Below, piece by piece: positions 1 to 8,551 of a stretch of 26,714 nucleotides of DNA. The DNA is taken from NCBI RefSeq assembly GCF_023653455.1, contig NZ_JAKEDR010000031.1:1-26714 (forward strand). The letters are read 5' to 3'. This DNA is from Paraclostridium ghonii (GTDB lineage Bacteria > Bacillota > Clostridia > Peptostreptococcales > Peptostreptococcaceae). A program made the translations under genes and the position numbers. The stretch's first letter is position 1. Each line of letters begins with the position of its first letter. Below the pieces are notes generated by a model that ran no database searches, was not told the DNA's origin, and worked only from the letters and a program-made list of their open reading frames with translations.

Positions 1-2
1 GT

Positions 3-254
3 ATATATTCTATATCTACTCATATGAGCTTAAGTTTTGCTGATTTAAAAGGTAGCTTTAAAGGTTTTGTATTTTGTTTCATGTTAGTTTTTGTATTCAC
101 ACTTTTTATTAATTTATTTAATCAAGCTAACTTTTTTGAAAATATTTTAATCTTTAAATTCAATGTTTATGTATTTTTATTTTTACTATTAGGGTTAATT
201 TTTTCATTGTTAACACTTTTTATCTCGTTTTTTATAAATGTTATAAAAAAATGA
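3..254 (+). CDS. 3' end of a membrane protein of unknown function, cut by the left edge
   Basis: The frame is open from the window edge to a TGA at 252-254. The first ATG, at 24, has no Shine-Dalgarno sequence before it (the upstream bases are tctatatctactcat), so I read this as the C-terminal part of a longer gene rather than a complete 76-residue protein. Two hydrophobic stretches, roughly residues 14-33 and 46-73 counted from that ATG, look like membrane helices, and the protein ends in two lysines. No family is recognised. A promoter for the next gene starts just after the stop, so the two genes may be transcribed separately. A small complete protein starting at 24 remains possible. Confidence 0.5.
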   Translation: MYSISTHMSLSFADLKGSFKGFVFCFMLVFVFTLFINLFNQANFFENILIFKFNVYVFLFLLLGLIFSLLTLFISFFINVIKK

Positions 255-258
255 GTAT

Positions 259-287
259 TTGTTATAATTTAGAAAATAATATATAAT
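259..287 (+). promoter_or_regulatory. Sigma-A type promoter for the unknown membrane protein gene
   Basis: TTGTTA at 259-264 and TATAAT at 282-287 are separated by 17 bp. Transcription would start near 294, so the TTG at 294 cannot be the translation start. This supports the TTG at 327 instead. Confidence 0.6.
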
Positions 288-326
288 GATATTTTGTTAT
301 TTACAAGTTTAGAAAGGGTTGATATT

Positions 327-788
327 TTGGAATTAATATTGATTTTAATAGCATGTATATTAGGATTTATATTTATTAAATATTTACTTAAAAAAGTCCT
401 ACTATGTTTGTTTATTTTAGCTTTATCAGGGGTTATAAGCTTCTTTTACAAAATTCCATATAGCATAAGCGTTTTTTCAGTTTCAATACTAATTTATTCA
501 ATTTACTCTATTTTTTCAGAAATGAAAAATATTAGTTGTAAGGTTTTTAAATCACGTAAGTCGTATTTAGATGGATGGTCTGAAAAATTAGTAGATTTGC
601 TATTTAGTGCTAATTACATAGTTTTTATGATAACTTGCTATATGTTACTTATGAGAATTAGCCTTTCTATGATAGATATATTTGAACTAGGAATTGCATT
701 TTTAGTAACATGGATATGCATATGGTTAGTTGGCCATAGTAAAAGCTTTATATTAAAATATATAAAACCTAAAGAATATGGAATTTAG
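327..788 (+). CDS. Integral membrane protein of unknown function
   Basis: The product is about 153 residues and very hydrophobic, with four to five likely membrane helices and a short Lys/Arg-rich loop near the middle (Cys-Lys-Val-Phe-Lys-Ser-Arg-Lys). I place the start at TTG 327 because GAAAGGG at 312-318 is an in-range Shine-Dalgarno sequence and because the predicted transcription start lies near 294. An in-frame TTG at 294 would give 164 residues but has no ribosome site. The gene ends inside one arm of a 30-bp perfect inverted repeat that also contains the stop codon of the convergent oppF. I recognise no catalytic motif or family, and no function can be assigned. Confidence 0.6.
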   Translation: MELILILIACILGFIFIKYLLKKVLLCLFILALSGVISFFYKIPYSISVFSVSILIYSIYSIFSEMKNISCKVFKSRKSYLDGWSEKLVDLLFSANYIVFMITCYMLLMRISLSMIDIFELGIAFLVTWICIWLVGHSKSFILKYIKPKEYGI

Positions 789-852
789 AATAAGCAAAGA
801 AGTAAGCAGGTAATGTTATAACACCTGCTTACTTCTTTGCTTATTCTAAATT
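782..852. terminator. Bidirectional terminator with a 30-bp perfect stem
   Basis: Positions 782-811 and 823-852 are exact reverse complements, separated by an 11-base loop. The stem contains the TAG of the upstream + gene (786-788) and the TAA of the minus-strand oppF (841-843). It therefore lies between two convergent genes and can fold in either transcript. Neither side carries a long U tract, so strength rests on the stem. Confidence 0.8.
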
Positions 853-1797
853 GTGACATGAAACAAAATGATTATCCCCTACTTTAATAATATCTGGTTC
901 TTTTTGTTCACAGATTGAAGTTTTATACTTGCACCTAGTTCTAAACCTGCAACCAGAAGGCGGGTTTAAGGGGCTTGGGACATCTCCATCTAAAACTTCT
1001 CTTTGTATTCCTTTACCTATCACAGGGATACTACTTAGCAAATCTTTAGTATATGGATGTTTAGGGTTATTATATATATCTTCACTATTTCCAATTTCAA
1101 CTATCTTCCCTAGATACATAACGCAAACTCTATCAGATATATGCCTTACCATAGATAAATCATGTGCTATAAATAAGTAAGTAATCCCTAACTCTTCCTG
1201 CAAATCTTCAAGTAAATTTATAACTTGAGCTTGAACTGAGACATCTAATGCCGATATGGGTTCATCACAAAATATAAAATCAGGATTTACAGAAAGAGCT
1301 CTTGCAATTCCAATACGTTGTCTTTGACCTCCGCTAAATTCATGAGGATATCTATTAGCGTCCTCTTTTTTTAATCCTACTTTTTCAAGCAAATTATATA
1401 TAATATCCTTTTTTTCAGATTCGGAGTAATTTGTATGAATATCTAATGGTTCACAAATTATTTTCATTATAGTCATGTTAGGATTTAGAGATGAATATGG
1501 GTCCTGAAAAATAGTTTGTGTTCTTTTTCTAAATTCTTTTAGCTGTTTTTCTTTTTTTTTAGATATATCTTCTCCATCAAATATAATTTGTCCCTCTGTC
1601 ATATCATATAACCTTATCAAAGTTCTTCCTAAGGTAGATTTTCCGCACCCACTTTCTCCAACCAACCCTAAAGTTTCTCCCTTTTTTATATAAAAGCTTA
1701 CATCATCTACGGCCTTAACCTGCTTTATATCTTTTTTTATTAGCCCACTTTTTTGAGTAAAATATTTTTTCAAATTTCTAACTTCGATTAAATTCAT
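841..1797 (-). CDS. oppF: Oligopeptide ABC transporter ATP-binding protein OppF
   Basis: This 318-residue ATPase powers peptide import together with OppD at the cytoplasmic face of the OppBC channel. The Walker A motif GESGCGKST lies at residues 47-55, the signature FSGGQ at 154-158, and the Walker B segment FIFCDEP near 174-180, followed by the switch histidine in IAHD. The C-terminal region has the OppD/F-type extension with four spaced cysteines (C-x5-C-x6-C-x17-C), a pattern linked in some dipeptide transporters to an iron-sulfur cluster; the cluster itself is inference here. The start overlaps the end of oppD by 20 bases and is preceded by GGGAGGAG, indicating translational coupling. It is the last gene of oppABCDF. 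Length matches the family. Confidence 0.95.
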   Translation of the reverse strand: MNLIEVRNLKKYFTQKSGLIKKDIKQVKAVDDVSFYIKKGETLGLVGESGCGKSTLGRTLIRLYDMTEGQIIFDGEDISKKKEKQLKEFRKRTQTIFQDPYSSLNPNMTIMKIICEPLDIHTNYSESEKKDIIYNLLEKVGLKKEDANRYPHEFSGGQRQRIGIARALSVNPDFIFCDEPISALDVSVQAQVINLLEDLQEELGITYLFIAHDLSMVRHISDRVCVMYLGKIVEIGNSEDIYNNPKHPYTKDLLSSIPVIGKGIQREVLDGDVPSPLNPPSGCRFRTRCKYKTSICEQKEPDIIKVGDNHFVSCHNLE

Positions 1798-2767
1798 TTT
1801 CTCCTCCCGAGTATTTCCAACAGTCTACTTTATGATTTTCATTAATTAAATTTGTTTTTGGTTTTTTAAGACATATGTCCATTTTTTCATTGCATCTGTC
1901 ATAAAATGGACATCCTTTAGGAGGATTTAATAAGTTAGGGGGTGTTCCATCTATAGATACTAATCTTTCCTTTTTGCTGTTTCTCCCTTTTGGTATTGAC
2001 TTTAATAACCCAACCGTATAAGGATGTTTTGGATTTTCAAAAATTTCATTTACAGTTCCTATTTCCATTATTCTTCCACCGTACATAACCACCACTCTGT
2101 CACAAATATTGTAAACTACCCCTAAATCATGTGTTATTAACATTATAGAACTTTTCATGCTTTTATTTAACTCTTTTAAAACACTTAATATTTGAGCTTG
2201 TATAGTTACATCTAATGCCGTTGTAGGTTCATCTGCTATTAATAGTTTGGGATCAGAACTTATAGCCATTGCTATACATACTCTTTGTCTCATTCCCCCA
2301 CTAAATTCATGAGGATATCTATTTATTCTATCTTCAGGTGAAGGTATACCAACTTTGCTTAAAAGTTCAATAGATTTTTCTCTAGCTTGATTTTTATCTA
2401 GTTTTTGGTGCCTAATTATAATTTCTTGTATTTGCTTCCCAACTGTTATAAGTGGATTTAAGGCTGTCATGGAATCTTGAAATACCATAGCTATTTCATT
2501 TCCTCTTATTTTACGCATATCTTTAGAACTTATTTTTAGTAAATCTTTTTCTTCAAAGACTATTTCTCCATACTTTATTTTCCCAGGGTTTTCTATAATT
2601 CTCATTATAGATTTTGACATTATGCTTTTACCACTTCCACTTTCTCCCACAATTCCAACAATCTCGCCTTTAAATACATCAAAACTAATATCTCTAACAG
2701 CTTCAACTTCTCCCTCTTGGGTAAAAAAAGAAGTTTTTAATCTCTTTACTTCTAATATTTTTTCCAT
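1778..2767 (-). CDS. oppD: Oligopeptide ABC transporter ATP-binding protein OppD
   Basis: The partner ATPase of OppF, about 329 residues. Walker A GESGSGKS begins at residue 41, the signature reads FSGGMRQR, and the Walker B segment is LLIADEP followed by ITHD. A C-terminal cysteine set (C-x5-C-x6-C-x16-C) resembles that of OppF. I choose ATG 2767 because AGGTGAT sits seven bases upstream and overlaps the oppC stop. A GTG at 2776 is possible but would leave no room for its ribosome site. The gene is immediately downstream of oppC and overlaps oppF, so all four lower genes are translated from one message. Confidence 0.94.
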   Translation of the reverse strand: MEKILEVKRLKTSFFTQEGEVEAVRDISFDVFKGEIVGIVGESGSGKSIMSKSIMRIIENPGKIKYGEIVFEEKDLLKISSKDMRKIRGNEIAMVFQDSMTALNPLITVGKQIQEIIIRHQKLDKNQAREKSIELLSKVGIPSPEDRINRYPHEFSGGMRQRVCIAMAISSDPKLLIADEPTTALDVTIQAQILSVLKELNKSMKSSIMLITHDLGVVYNICDRVVVMYGGRIMEIGTVNEIFENPKHPYTVGLLKSIPKGRNSKKERLVSIDGTPPNLLNPPKGCPFYDRCNEKMDICLKKPKTNLINENHKVDCWKYSGGENEFNRS

Positions 2768-2776
2768 ATTTATCAC

Positions 2777-3622
2777 CTACCTGTCATTTGACTTTGGATC
2801 AAATACATTTCTCAGACCATCTCCAATTAAATTAAAGCTAAGTACCGTCAATAATATAAACATTCCTGGAAAAAATGCTAAATAAGGTGCTTCCATTAAA
2901 TAAGTTTGAGCATCTTTTAACATACTTCCCCATGATGCATTTGGCTGAGTTACCCCCACTCCTAAAAAACTTAGCGAAGATTCTAAGAGTATAGCTGTCG
3001 CTATGTTTATAGTAGCTGAAACAATTATAGTTGGGATTATGCTTGGAATTATATGCTTAATTATTATTTTAAAAGAACTTTGTCCTGATGCTTTTGCGTA
3101 TAATACGTACTCTCTCTCTTTTACGGATAATGTTTCTCCTCTTACAATTCTAGCAATGGACATCCATCCTAAAAAACCAATTATAAGTATCAAGTTTTTA
3201 ACTGACGCTCCTAAATACGAGTTTATAGCTAATATTAAAAAAAACGTTGGAATACACATAAATACATCTATACTTCTCATTATAAAATCATCTAATTTCC
3301 CTCCAAAATACCCACTTGTAGCTCCTATAATGCTTCCTATTAATGTAGATATTATCATTGCCATAAATCCTACTACAAGAGATATTCTTCCTCCATAAAG
3401 AGATCTAGTGAAATAGTCTCTACCTACATCATCTGTCCCAAATAAATGTATCAAACTGGGTCTTAAAAGTCTATTCGATGGATCAATTTTATTAGGATCA
3501 TAGGGTGATAAAAAAGCTAAGACTGATATGATTGTAAAAATTAAGATAATTACAATCGCTACTATTAATAGTTTATTTTGTTTTAAATTTATTTTTAAAT
3601 TTTTAATTACTCTATCATTCAT
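2777..3622 (-). CDS. oppC: Oligopeptide ABC transporter permease OppC
   Basis: This 281-residue membrane subunit forms the peptide channel with OppB. One N-terminal helix (residues about 18-38) is followed by the OppC/DppC signature segment around GTDDVGRD, then five further helices. The cytoplasmic coupling loop, which contacts the ATPases, reads YAKASGQSS near the middle of the second half. The Shine-Dalgarno sequence is GAGAGGGTAG. Only 14 bases separate it from oppB, and its stop codon lies in the ribosome site of oppD. Length is normal for the family, and nothing is missing. Confidence 0.94.
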   Translation of the reverse strand: MNDRVIKNLKINLKQNKLLIVAIVIILIFTIISVLAFLSPYDPNKIDPSNRLLRPSLIHLFGTDDVGRDYFTRSLYGGRISLVVGFMAMIISTLIGSIIGATSGYFGGKLDDFIMRSIDVFMCIPTFFLILAINSYLGASVKNLILIIGFLGWMSIARIVRGETLSVKEREYVLYAKASGQSSFKIIIKHIIPSIIPTIIVSATINIATAILLESSLSFLGVGVTQPNASWGSMLKDAQTYLMEAPYLAFFPGMFILLTVLSFNLIGDGLRNVFDPKSNDR

Positions 3623-3636
3623 TTTGCTACCCTCTC

Positions 3637-4581
3637 TTATGATTTAATTCTAGGATCTACAATAACATATAGTATATCTGCCACTAAATTTCCTATTATA
3701 AGCATAGCTGATGAAAATAGTGTTATTCCCATAACTACTGGATAATCATATCCAAAGATTGCGTTTACTCCTAATTGCCCCATGCCAGGCCACCCAAATA
3801 TTGTTTCTGTTATAAAGGCACCCGTAAACATACTAGGAAGTGACATTCCAAATATAGTTATTACTGGCAATAGAGTGTTTCTTAATACATGTTTAAAAAG
3901 TATATCTTTAGTATTAGCTCCATATGCATATTGTGTGATTACATAATCTTGCTTTAATTGCTCTATAGCACTTGAGCGAATATATCTTATATACACCGGT
4001 AAATTATAAAAACTTAAAACACCAACTGGTAATATTGAATGTTTTATTAAATCTGATGTTGTTTCTACTCCAATAGTTCTCATACCTACACTTGGAAATA
4101 AATTCAATTTAATTGAAAATATATATATTATCATCATTGCAAACCAAAAACTTGGTATAGAAATTCCAATATATGAAACTACATTTAATATTTTATCTAA
4201 TAAAGAGTTTTTCTTATACCCTGATATAAGTCCCAATGGTATTGATATTATGATAGATATTATTAAAGCACTTCCAGAAAGCAAAATAGTAGGCCATAGT
4301 CTTTCTAGTATAAGATCTAATACAGGTTTACTGCTAACCATTGAATATCCTAAATTTCCTTGTATCGTATTAAATAACCATTTAAAGTACTGTACTATTA
4401 TCGGATCATTAAGTCCTAAGCTTTGTCTAATCCTCTCTATGTCTTCTACATTCATATCTGGAGCTATATATGATTGAAGTGGATCTCCGGGCGCTAAATG
4501 CATTAGTATAAATGATATTATAGTTATAAAAAATAACATAGGTATCATATTAAAAAATCTTTTTATAATTTTGTCTTTCAT
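3637..4581 (-). CDS. oppB: Oligopeptide ABC transporter permease OppB
   Basis: The second channel subunit, 314 residues, shows the typical DppB/OppB layout: a first helix, a long extracytoplasmic loop beginning HLAPGDP, then five helices. The coupling loop YAYGANTKDILFKHV is the EAA-type contact for the ATPases, and the C-terminus ends in the conserved VDPRIKS. The Shine-Dalgarno sequence is GGGGTGAG. A rho-independent terminator lies between oppA and this gene, so oppBCDF is probably expressed by readthrough at a lower level than the binding protein. Confidence 0.94.
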   Translation of the reverse strand: MKDKIIKRFFNMIPMLFFITIISFILMHLAPGDPLQSYIAPDMNVEDIERIRQSLGLNDPIIVQYFKWLFNTIQGNLGYSMVSSKPVLDLILERLWPTILLSGSALIISIIISIPLGLISGYKKNSLLDKILNVVSYIGISIPSFWFAMMIIYIFSIKLNLFPSVGMRTIGVETTSDLIKHSILPVGVLSFYNLPVYIRYIRSSAIEQLKQDYVITQYAYGANTKDILFKHVLRNTLLPVITIFGMSLPSMFTGAFITETIFGWPGMGQLGVNAIFGYDYPVVMGITLFSSAMLIIGNLVADILYVIVDPRIKS

Positions 4582-4607
4582 ATTCTCACCCCATCTAACC
4601 TTACTTG

Positions 4608-4636
4608 AAAAAAGCTGTTTCTATTATGAAACAGCT
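4608..4636 (-). terminator. Internal terminator (attenuator) between oppA and oppB
   Basis: Arms 4613-4621 and 4628-4636 (AGCTGTTTC / GAAACAGCT) pair perfectly around a 6-base loop. In the minus transcript they are followed by a run of six U. Its place directly after oppA fits a partial terminator that lets the binding protein be made in excess over the transporter. Confidence 0.85.
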
Positions 4637-4659
4637 CTAAAGTTTATATATCATTTTAA

Positions 4660-6246
4660 CTACTTTTTGTTTAATTTAGATAAATCTTGAAACATGTATA
4701 TTGGAACTAATTTAGCCTCATCTATACCTGTGTATTGTTTATCTATAGCAACCATAGATTTAGGATAAGCTATAGGATATAATGCAACATCTTCAACTAT
4801 TTTCTGTTGAATTTTTTTATATAAATCTGATCTTTTAGCACTATCTGTTTCTATAGATGCTTCTTTAAATAATTTATTTACTTCCTCATTAGAGTACCCT
4901 TGTACATTATTTGATTCCGCATTTGTAAATATAGATTCATATCCTGCTGGCTCATTCCCCATAACATATCCATTTATCACCATATCAAATGTTCTAGTAG
5001 ATAAATCCTCTGTATATAGTTGAGATAAGAATGCACTTTTTTCTAAAGGAACTAGATCAACCGTTATCCCTATTTCTTTTAAATTATTTTGTATTACTAA
5101 TGCTATAGCCTCTAAAGTTTTATCTCCATTTATATATCCTAATCTTAATTTTAAGTTTTCATATCCTGCAGATTTTAATAAATCTTTGGATTTATCTTTA
5201 TTATAGTCATACTTTTCAACATCATCTGTATAGTATAGTGTGTTCGGGGCAAATAATGAGTATGCTTTTTCAGCATATTTATCTGATCCATATGCTGATG
5301 TCATTATTTGATCTTTATTTATTGCATAAGCTATAGCTTGTCTTACTTCTTTATTTGCTAAAGCTTTATTTTCTTCACACATAACTAAATTATCAACCAT
5401 TCCTTCATCAAACATTTTTATTTCTAAATTTTTATTTTTTGACATAGTTTCAATTTGATCCGGTTTAACATAGTTTGCTTGAACTTCTCCATTTTGAAGT
5501 GCCATAGTAGATGAATTTTTATCTTGCATTATTCTATATGCTACAGTATCTAATTGTGGCTCCCCTAAAAAATAATCTTTATTCTTTTCTAGCAGTATAC
5601 TTTCTCCAGATTTTATTTCTTTTAATTTATATGGACCAGAACCTATTGGAGCATTGTTTTTATCACTCTTAGCTATATCCTTTTCCCCTTCAAATATATG
5701 CTTTGGTATAGGTCTTAAAGAACTTAATGTATCTTCAAAAGCCATTGAAACTGAAGACAATTTCACTTCAAAATTTTTATCATCTATTTTTTTAAACTCA
5801 ACAGGTTTTTCATTTATTAAGAAATCTGCTCTTCTTATTGAATTTTGATTTTTATCCATAATAGCATTATATGTAAATATAATATCATCTGAAGTTATAG
5901 GTTTGCCATCATGCCATTTTAAATTATCTTTTAATTTAACTTTATACGTTAAGTAATCGTCTGATACATCTACCTTTTCAGCTAAATAGAAAGTTTTCTT
6001 TTCTCCATCTATAACGTATAAAGGCGAATAAATAGCATTCATAAGCGTCATTGATGTTCTATCATTAGCATATAATGGATTTGTTGTCTGTGGGTTTCCC
6101 CCTGCTACTAAAGTTATATTATTTCCGCTTGAAGATATATTTGCCTTACCTGAATCTTTACTCCCATCACCTTTAGATGAACACCCTACAGCAAACAACA
6201 TTGTGCTAATTAACCCTAGAGTTATTAATCGTTTTGCAATTTTCAT
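4660..6246 (-). CDS. oppA: Oligopeptide-binding lipoprotein OppA
   Basis: This 528-residue extracytoplasmic protein captures peptides for OppBCDF. The N-terminus is a lipoprotein signal: Lys2, Lys5 and Arg6, a hydrophobic core, and the lipobox FAVGC with the lipidated cysteine at residue 22. A Ser/Gly/Asp-rich linker follows. The body resembles the family 5 solute-binding fold (segments such as VKLKDNLKWHDGKPITSDD and IGSGPYKLKEI). It is the first gene of the operon, with GGGGG before the ATG, and sits behind a promoter closely matching that of nhaC. Peptide length preference cannot be read from the sequence; a dipeptide or nickel binder would be the alternatives, but length and context favour oligopeptides. 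Confidence 0.93.
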   Translation of the reverse strand: MKIAKRLITLGLISTMLFAVGCSSKGDGSKDSGKANISSSGNNITLVAGGNPQTTNPLYANDRTSMTLMNAIYSPLYVIDGEKKTFYLAEKVDVSDDYLTYKVKLKDNLKWHDGKPITSDDIIFTYNAIMDKNQNSIRRADFLINEKPVEFKKIDDKNFEVKLSSVSMAFEDTLSSLRPIPKHIFEGEKDIAKSDKNNAPIGSGPYKLKEIKSGESILLEKNKDYFLGEPQLDTVAYRIMQDKNSSTMALQNGEVQANYVKPDQIETMSKNKNLEIKMFDEGMVDNLVMCEENKALANKEVRQAIAYAINKDQIMTSAYGSDKYAEKAYSLFAPNTLYYTDDVEKYDYNKDKSKDLLKSAGYENLKLRLGYINGDKTLEAIALVIQNNLKEIGITVDLVPLEKSAFLSQLYTEDLSTRTFDMVINGYVMGNEPAGYESIFTNAESNNVQGYSNEEVNKLFKEASIETDSAKRSDLYKKIQQKIVEDVALYPIAYPKSMVAIDKQYTGIDEAKLVPIYMFQDLSKLNKK

Positions 6247-6289
6247 TTTTAATCCCCCTTGAAATTATATAAATATTAACCCCAGGTTT

Positions 6290-6367
6290 ATTGTATGAAA
6301 CTTGTCTAAATATGTACAATTGTTATTTTCTATTTATTATTATGTATATATAGATAATAGCAATTAT
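6290..6367 (-). promoter_or_regulatory. oppA promoter block shared with nhaC
   Basis: On the minus strand, -35 TGTACA (6313-6318) and -10 TACAAT (6290-6295) are separated by 17 bp. The block from 6290 to 6367 aligns without gaps to 7828-7905 upstream of nhaC at about 79% identity, including its far end ATAATTGCT. The conservation extends well upstream of the -35, suggesting a regulator site and not only a core promoter. Confidence 0.7.
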
Positions 6368-6387
6368 TTTACCTTTTAAATTAAATT

Positions 6388-6414
6388 TAAAAAGGACCTG
6401 ATTAAGGTCCCTTA
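6388..6414 (-). terminator. Terminator downstream of the NhaC-family gene
   Basis: GGACCT (6394-6399) and AGGTCC (6405-6410) pair around a 5-base loop. The minus transcript runs into five U. It isolates nhaC from the oppA promoter. Confidence 0.8.
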
Positions 6415-6430
6415 TTTTAGTATTCTTGTA

Positions 6431-7777
6431 TTAAGCTTTAACTTGTTCTGCTTTCTTTTTATCTTCTTTTTTAAAGCTTAATGCTGGAAAATCAATTACT
6501 AAAGATATACTTGCAAATATTAATAAAAATATAGGATAGTATAAATATCTAATTACTCCTATAGATGAAACTCCAGCTATTCCAACCGCAGTTAATATTT
6601 GAGCTCCATAAGGTATCATACCTTGCCAACATGATGAGAATAAGTCTAATATACTTGCAATTTTTCTTGGGTCAAGTTTATACTTAACTCCAATATCCTT
6701 AGCTAAAGGCCCTGCTGTTATTATAGTTATTGTATTATTTGCTGTACATAAATCTATTATACTTGCAATTAAAGCTATTCCAAATTTAGCTCCAATTGGA
6801 CTTTTTATTTTACTTGTAACAAAATTTAATATAAAGTCTATACCTCCATTATGTTTTATTAATCCTACAACACCACCTACTACTAAAACTAGGATACATA
6901 ACTCTTGCATTCCTGCCATTCCTTTAGATACAGCTTCTATAAATTGCCACATATTTAAAGTTCCTGTAAAAATACCTATACCTCCTGCAAATACAACTCC
7001 TCCTGCAAGAATTACAAAAACATTAGCTCCTGCTAAAGCTCCAACTAATACTGCTACATAAGGTACAACTTTTATTATTTCATATGGTCCAGCTTGAGCT
7101 GATGCTGCTGTTCCAGCTGTCATTACAGATATTATTATAAAACTTAATAAAGCTGCTGGGAGTATAACAAAAAAGTTCATTTTAACTTTATCTTTCATCT
7201 GACATCCCTGTGTACTTGCCGCTGCTATAGTTGTATCAGATATTATTGATAAACTATCTCCAACCATAGCTCCTCCAACTATTATTGCTACTAATAATTC
7301 TAATTCTATTCCAGTTTTTTGAGAAAGTCCTATTGCTATTGGAGTTAATGCTGATACTGTTCCAACAGATGTTCCCATAGAAGTAGATATAAAACATACC
7401 ACTAAAAATAAGCCTGGAACTAAGAAACTAGGTGGTAAAATTGCCAAGCTTAGATTTACAGTTGAATCAACTCCTCCCATAGCTTTAGCCACACTTCCAA
7501 AAGCTCCTGCTAATAAGAATATTACAACCATTATTACTATATTGCTATCTCCAGCATTTTTGCAAAAAATATCCATTTTATTATCTAAAGATTCTTTTGG
7601 GTTGATTATAAATGCCACTACAGCTGCAATTATAAATGCAGTTAATGCTGGCATTTTATAAAAATCTCCTGTTATGATACCACTTCCTAAAAATAGCACT
7701 AAAAATACACCAATTGGAAGTAATGCTATAGCACTTCCTTTTTTTTGATTAGACTTATTATTGCTTATATTTTCCAT
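6431..7777 (-). CDS. NhaC-family sodium-coupled antiporter or amino-acid carrier
   Basis: A 448-residue integral membrane protein with about eleven hydrophobic segments. It carries NhaC-family stretches: the Gly/Thr/Ser-rich STSMGTSVGTVSALTPIA and the region GGAMVGDSLSIISDTT, where the Asp residues would bind cations. The family includes Na+/H+ exchangers, malate-lactate exchangers and amino-acid transporters (methionine, lysine, tyrosine), so the substrate is open. The Lys-rich C-terminus is cytoplasmic. The gene stands alone between two terminators, with AAGGGAGAGG before the ATG. Its promoter block is nearly the same as that of oppA. I infer, without proof, a role in amino-acid uptake or exchange alongside peptide import. 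Confidence 0.88.
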   Translation of the reverse strand: MENISNNKSNQKKGSAIALLPIGVFLVLFLGSGIITGDFYKMPALTAFIIAAVVAFIINPKESLDNKMDIFCKNAGDSNIVIMVVIFLLAGAFGSVAKAMGGVDSTVNLSLAILPPSFLVPGLFLVVCFISTSMGTSVGTVSALTPIAIGLSQKTGIELELLVAIIVGGAMVGDSLSIISDTTIAAASTQGCQMKDKVKMNFFVILPAALLSFIIISVMTAGTAASAQAGPYEIIKVVPYVAVLVGALAGANVFVILAGGVVFAGGIGIFTGTLNMWQFIEAVSKGMAGMQELCILVLVVGGVVGLIKHNGGIDFILNFVTSKIKSPIGAKFGIALIASIIDLCTANNTITIITAGPLAKDIGVKYKLDPRKIASILDLFSSCWQGMIPYGAQILTAVGIAGVSSIGVIRYLYYPIFLLIFASISLVIDFPALSFKKEDKKKAEQVKA

Positions 7778-7827
7778 TATTTTTCCTCTCCCTTAAAATT
7801 TATAACTCATCCCTTAACCCAACATCT

Positions 7828-7905
7828 ATTGTATGAAAATTGTATAAATATGTAAAGTTGTAAATATCTATGCATCCATTTGTAAATATAGAGAAAAGCA
7901 ATTAT
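7828..7905 (-). promoter_or_regulatory. nhaC promoter block shared with oppA
   Basis: On the minus strand, -35 TTTACA (7851-7856) and -10 TACAAT (7828-7833) have a 17-bp spacer. The whole 78-bp block matches the oppA block in length and at about 62 of 78 positions. No T-box, SAM or lysine riboswitch structure is visible in the roughly 50-nt leader. Confidence 0.7.
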
Positions 7906-7928
7906 GTTAAAAGTTAAACATTTTTTTT

Positions 7929-7985
7929 AAAAATAAAAGAAGCAAGTGAACTATAAATTTAATTCACATTGCTTCTTTATTTTAA
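7929..7985 (-). terminator. Terminator downstream of the ECF S-component gene
   Basis: Arms near 7931-7950 and 7963-7982 form a long stem with one bulge (AAATAAAGAAGCAA with TTGCTTCTTTTATTT on the minus strand). The transcript then runs into a tract of eight U. Confidence 0.8.
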
Positions 7986-8002
7986 TTTTTTTATTTTTAA
8001 TT

Positions 8003-8515
8003 TTAAGAATGAGCTTTAAACATTTTTACGTATTTTACTTTGCTTAAAGAATATGCTAACGGAACTGCTATTACCATACTTACTACCCCTTGTATTAAAT
8101 TAGCCGGTATAGAAGCTGCAGAAATTATAACGCTACCTTTTAATATTATCCCCGCTACAAAATATCCAATTACCATAACTATAGTTCCTGCTCCAGTTGA
8201 AAATATGCTTTTTATAACTGTACTATGATTTTTTATTAATACTCCAACCAAATATCCCTCTAACCCTTTTATAACAAGTGTAAATATTGCCCAATGAGCA
8301 TAACCACTTAAGATATCCGCAAAAGCCGAACCTATTCCACCTGCTATCATACCTGTAATAGGTCCAAATAGTATAGCTGAAATAAAGATTACACTATCTC
8401 CAATATTAATGTACCCATCCGTTCCAGGTATTGGAATTTGTATGCTCATAGTAGCAATACAAACCAAAGCTATCATCAACCCCTTTAATACTGTCTTTCT
8501 CGTATCTTCATGCAT
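8003..8515 (-). CDS. ECF-type vitamin transporter, substrate-binding S component
   Basis: A 170-residue protein with five to six membrane helices. The stretch around GYINIGDSVIFISAILFGP followed by a Gly-rich helix (GMIAGGIGSAFADILSGY) is typical of ECF S components of the PF07155 type. These proteins bind a vitamin or precursor in the membrane and share a common energising module (EcfA, EcfA', EcfT), which is not in this window, so this would be a stand-alone group II S component. The ligand cannot be read from the sequence; no riboswitch lies upstream to hint at it. GGGAGGT precedes the ATG by nine bases. It has its own promoter and terminator. Confidence 0.8.
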   Translation of the reverse strand: MHEDTRKTVLKGLMIALVCIATMSIQIPIPGTDGYINIGDSVIFISAILFGPITGMIAGGIGSAFADILSGYAHWAIFTLVIKGLEGYLVGVLIKNHSTVIKSIFSTGAGTIVMVIGYFVAGIILKGSVIISAASIPANLIQGVVSMVIAVPLAYSLSKVKYVKMFKAHS

Positions 8516-8551
8516 AGTACCTTACCTCCCATATAAATTACTTATGTTTTA

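Noticed and set aside
7778..7928. Riboswitch or T-box leader upstream of the NhaC-family gene
   Set aside because: The leader after the predicted transcription start is only about 45-50 bases and shows no conserved aptamer pattern.
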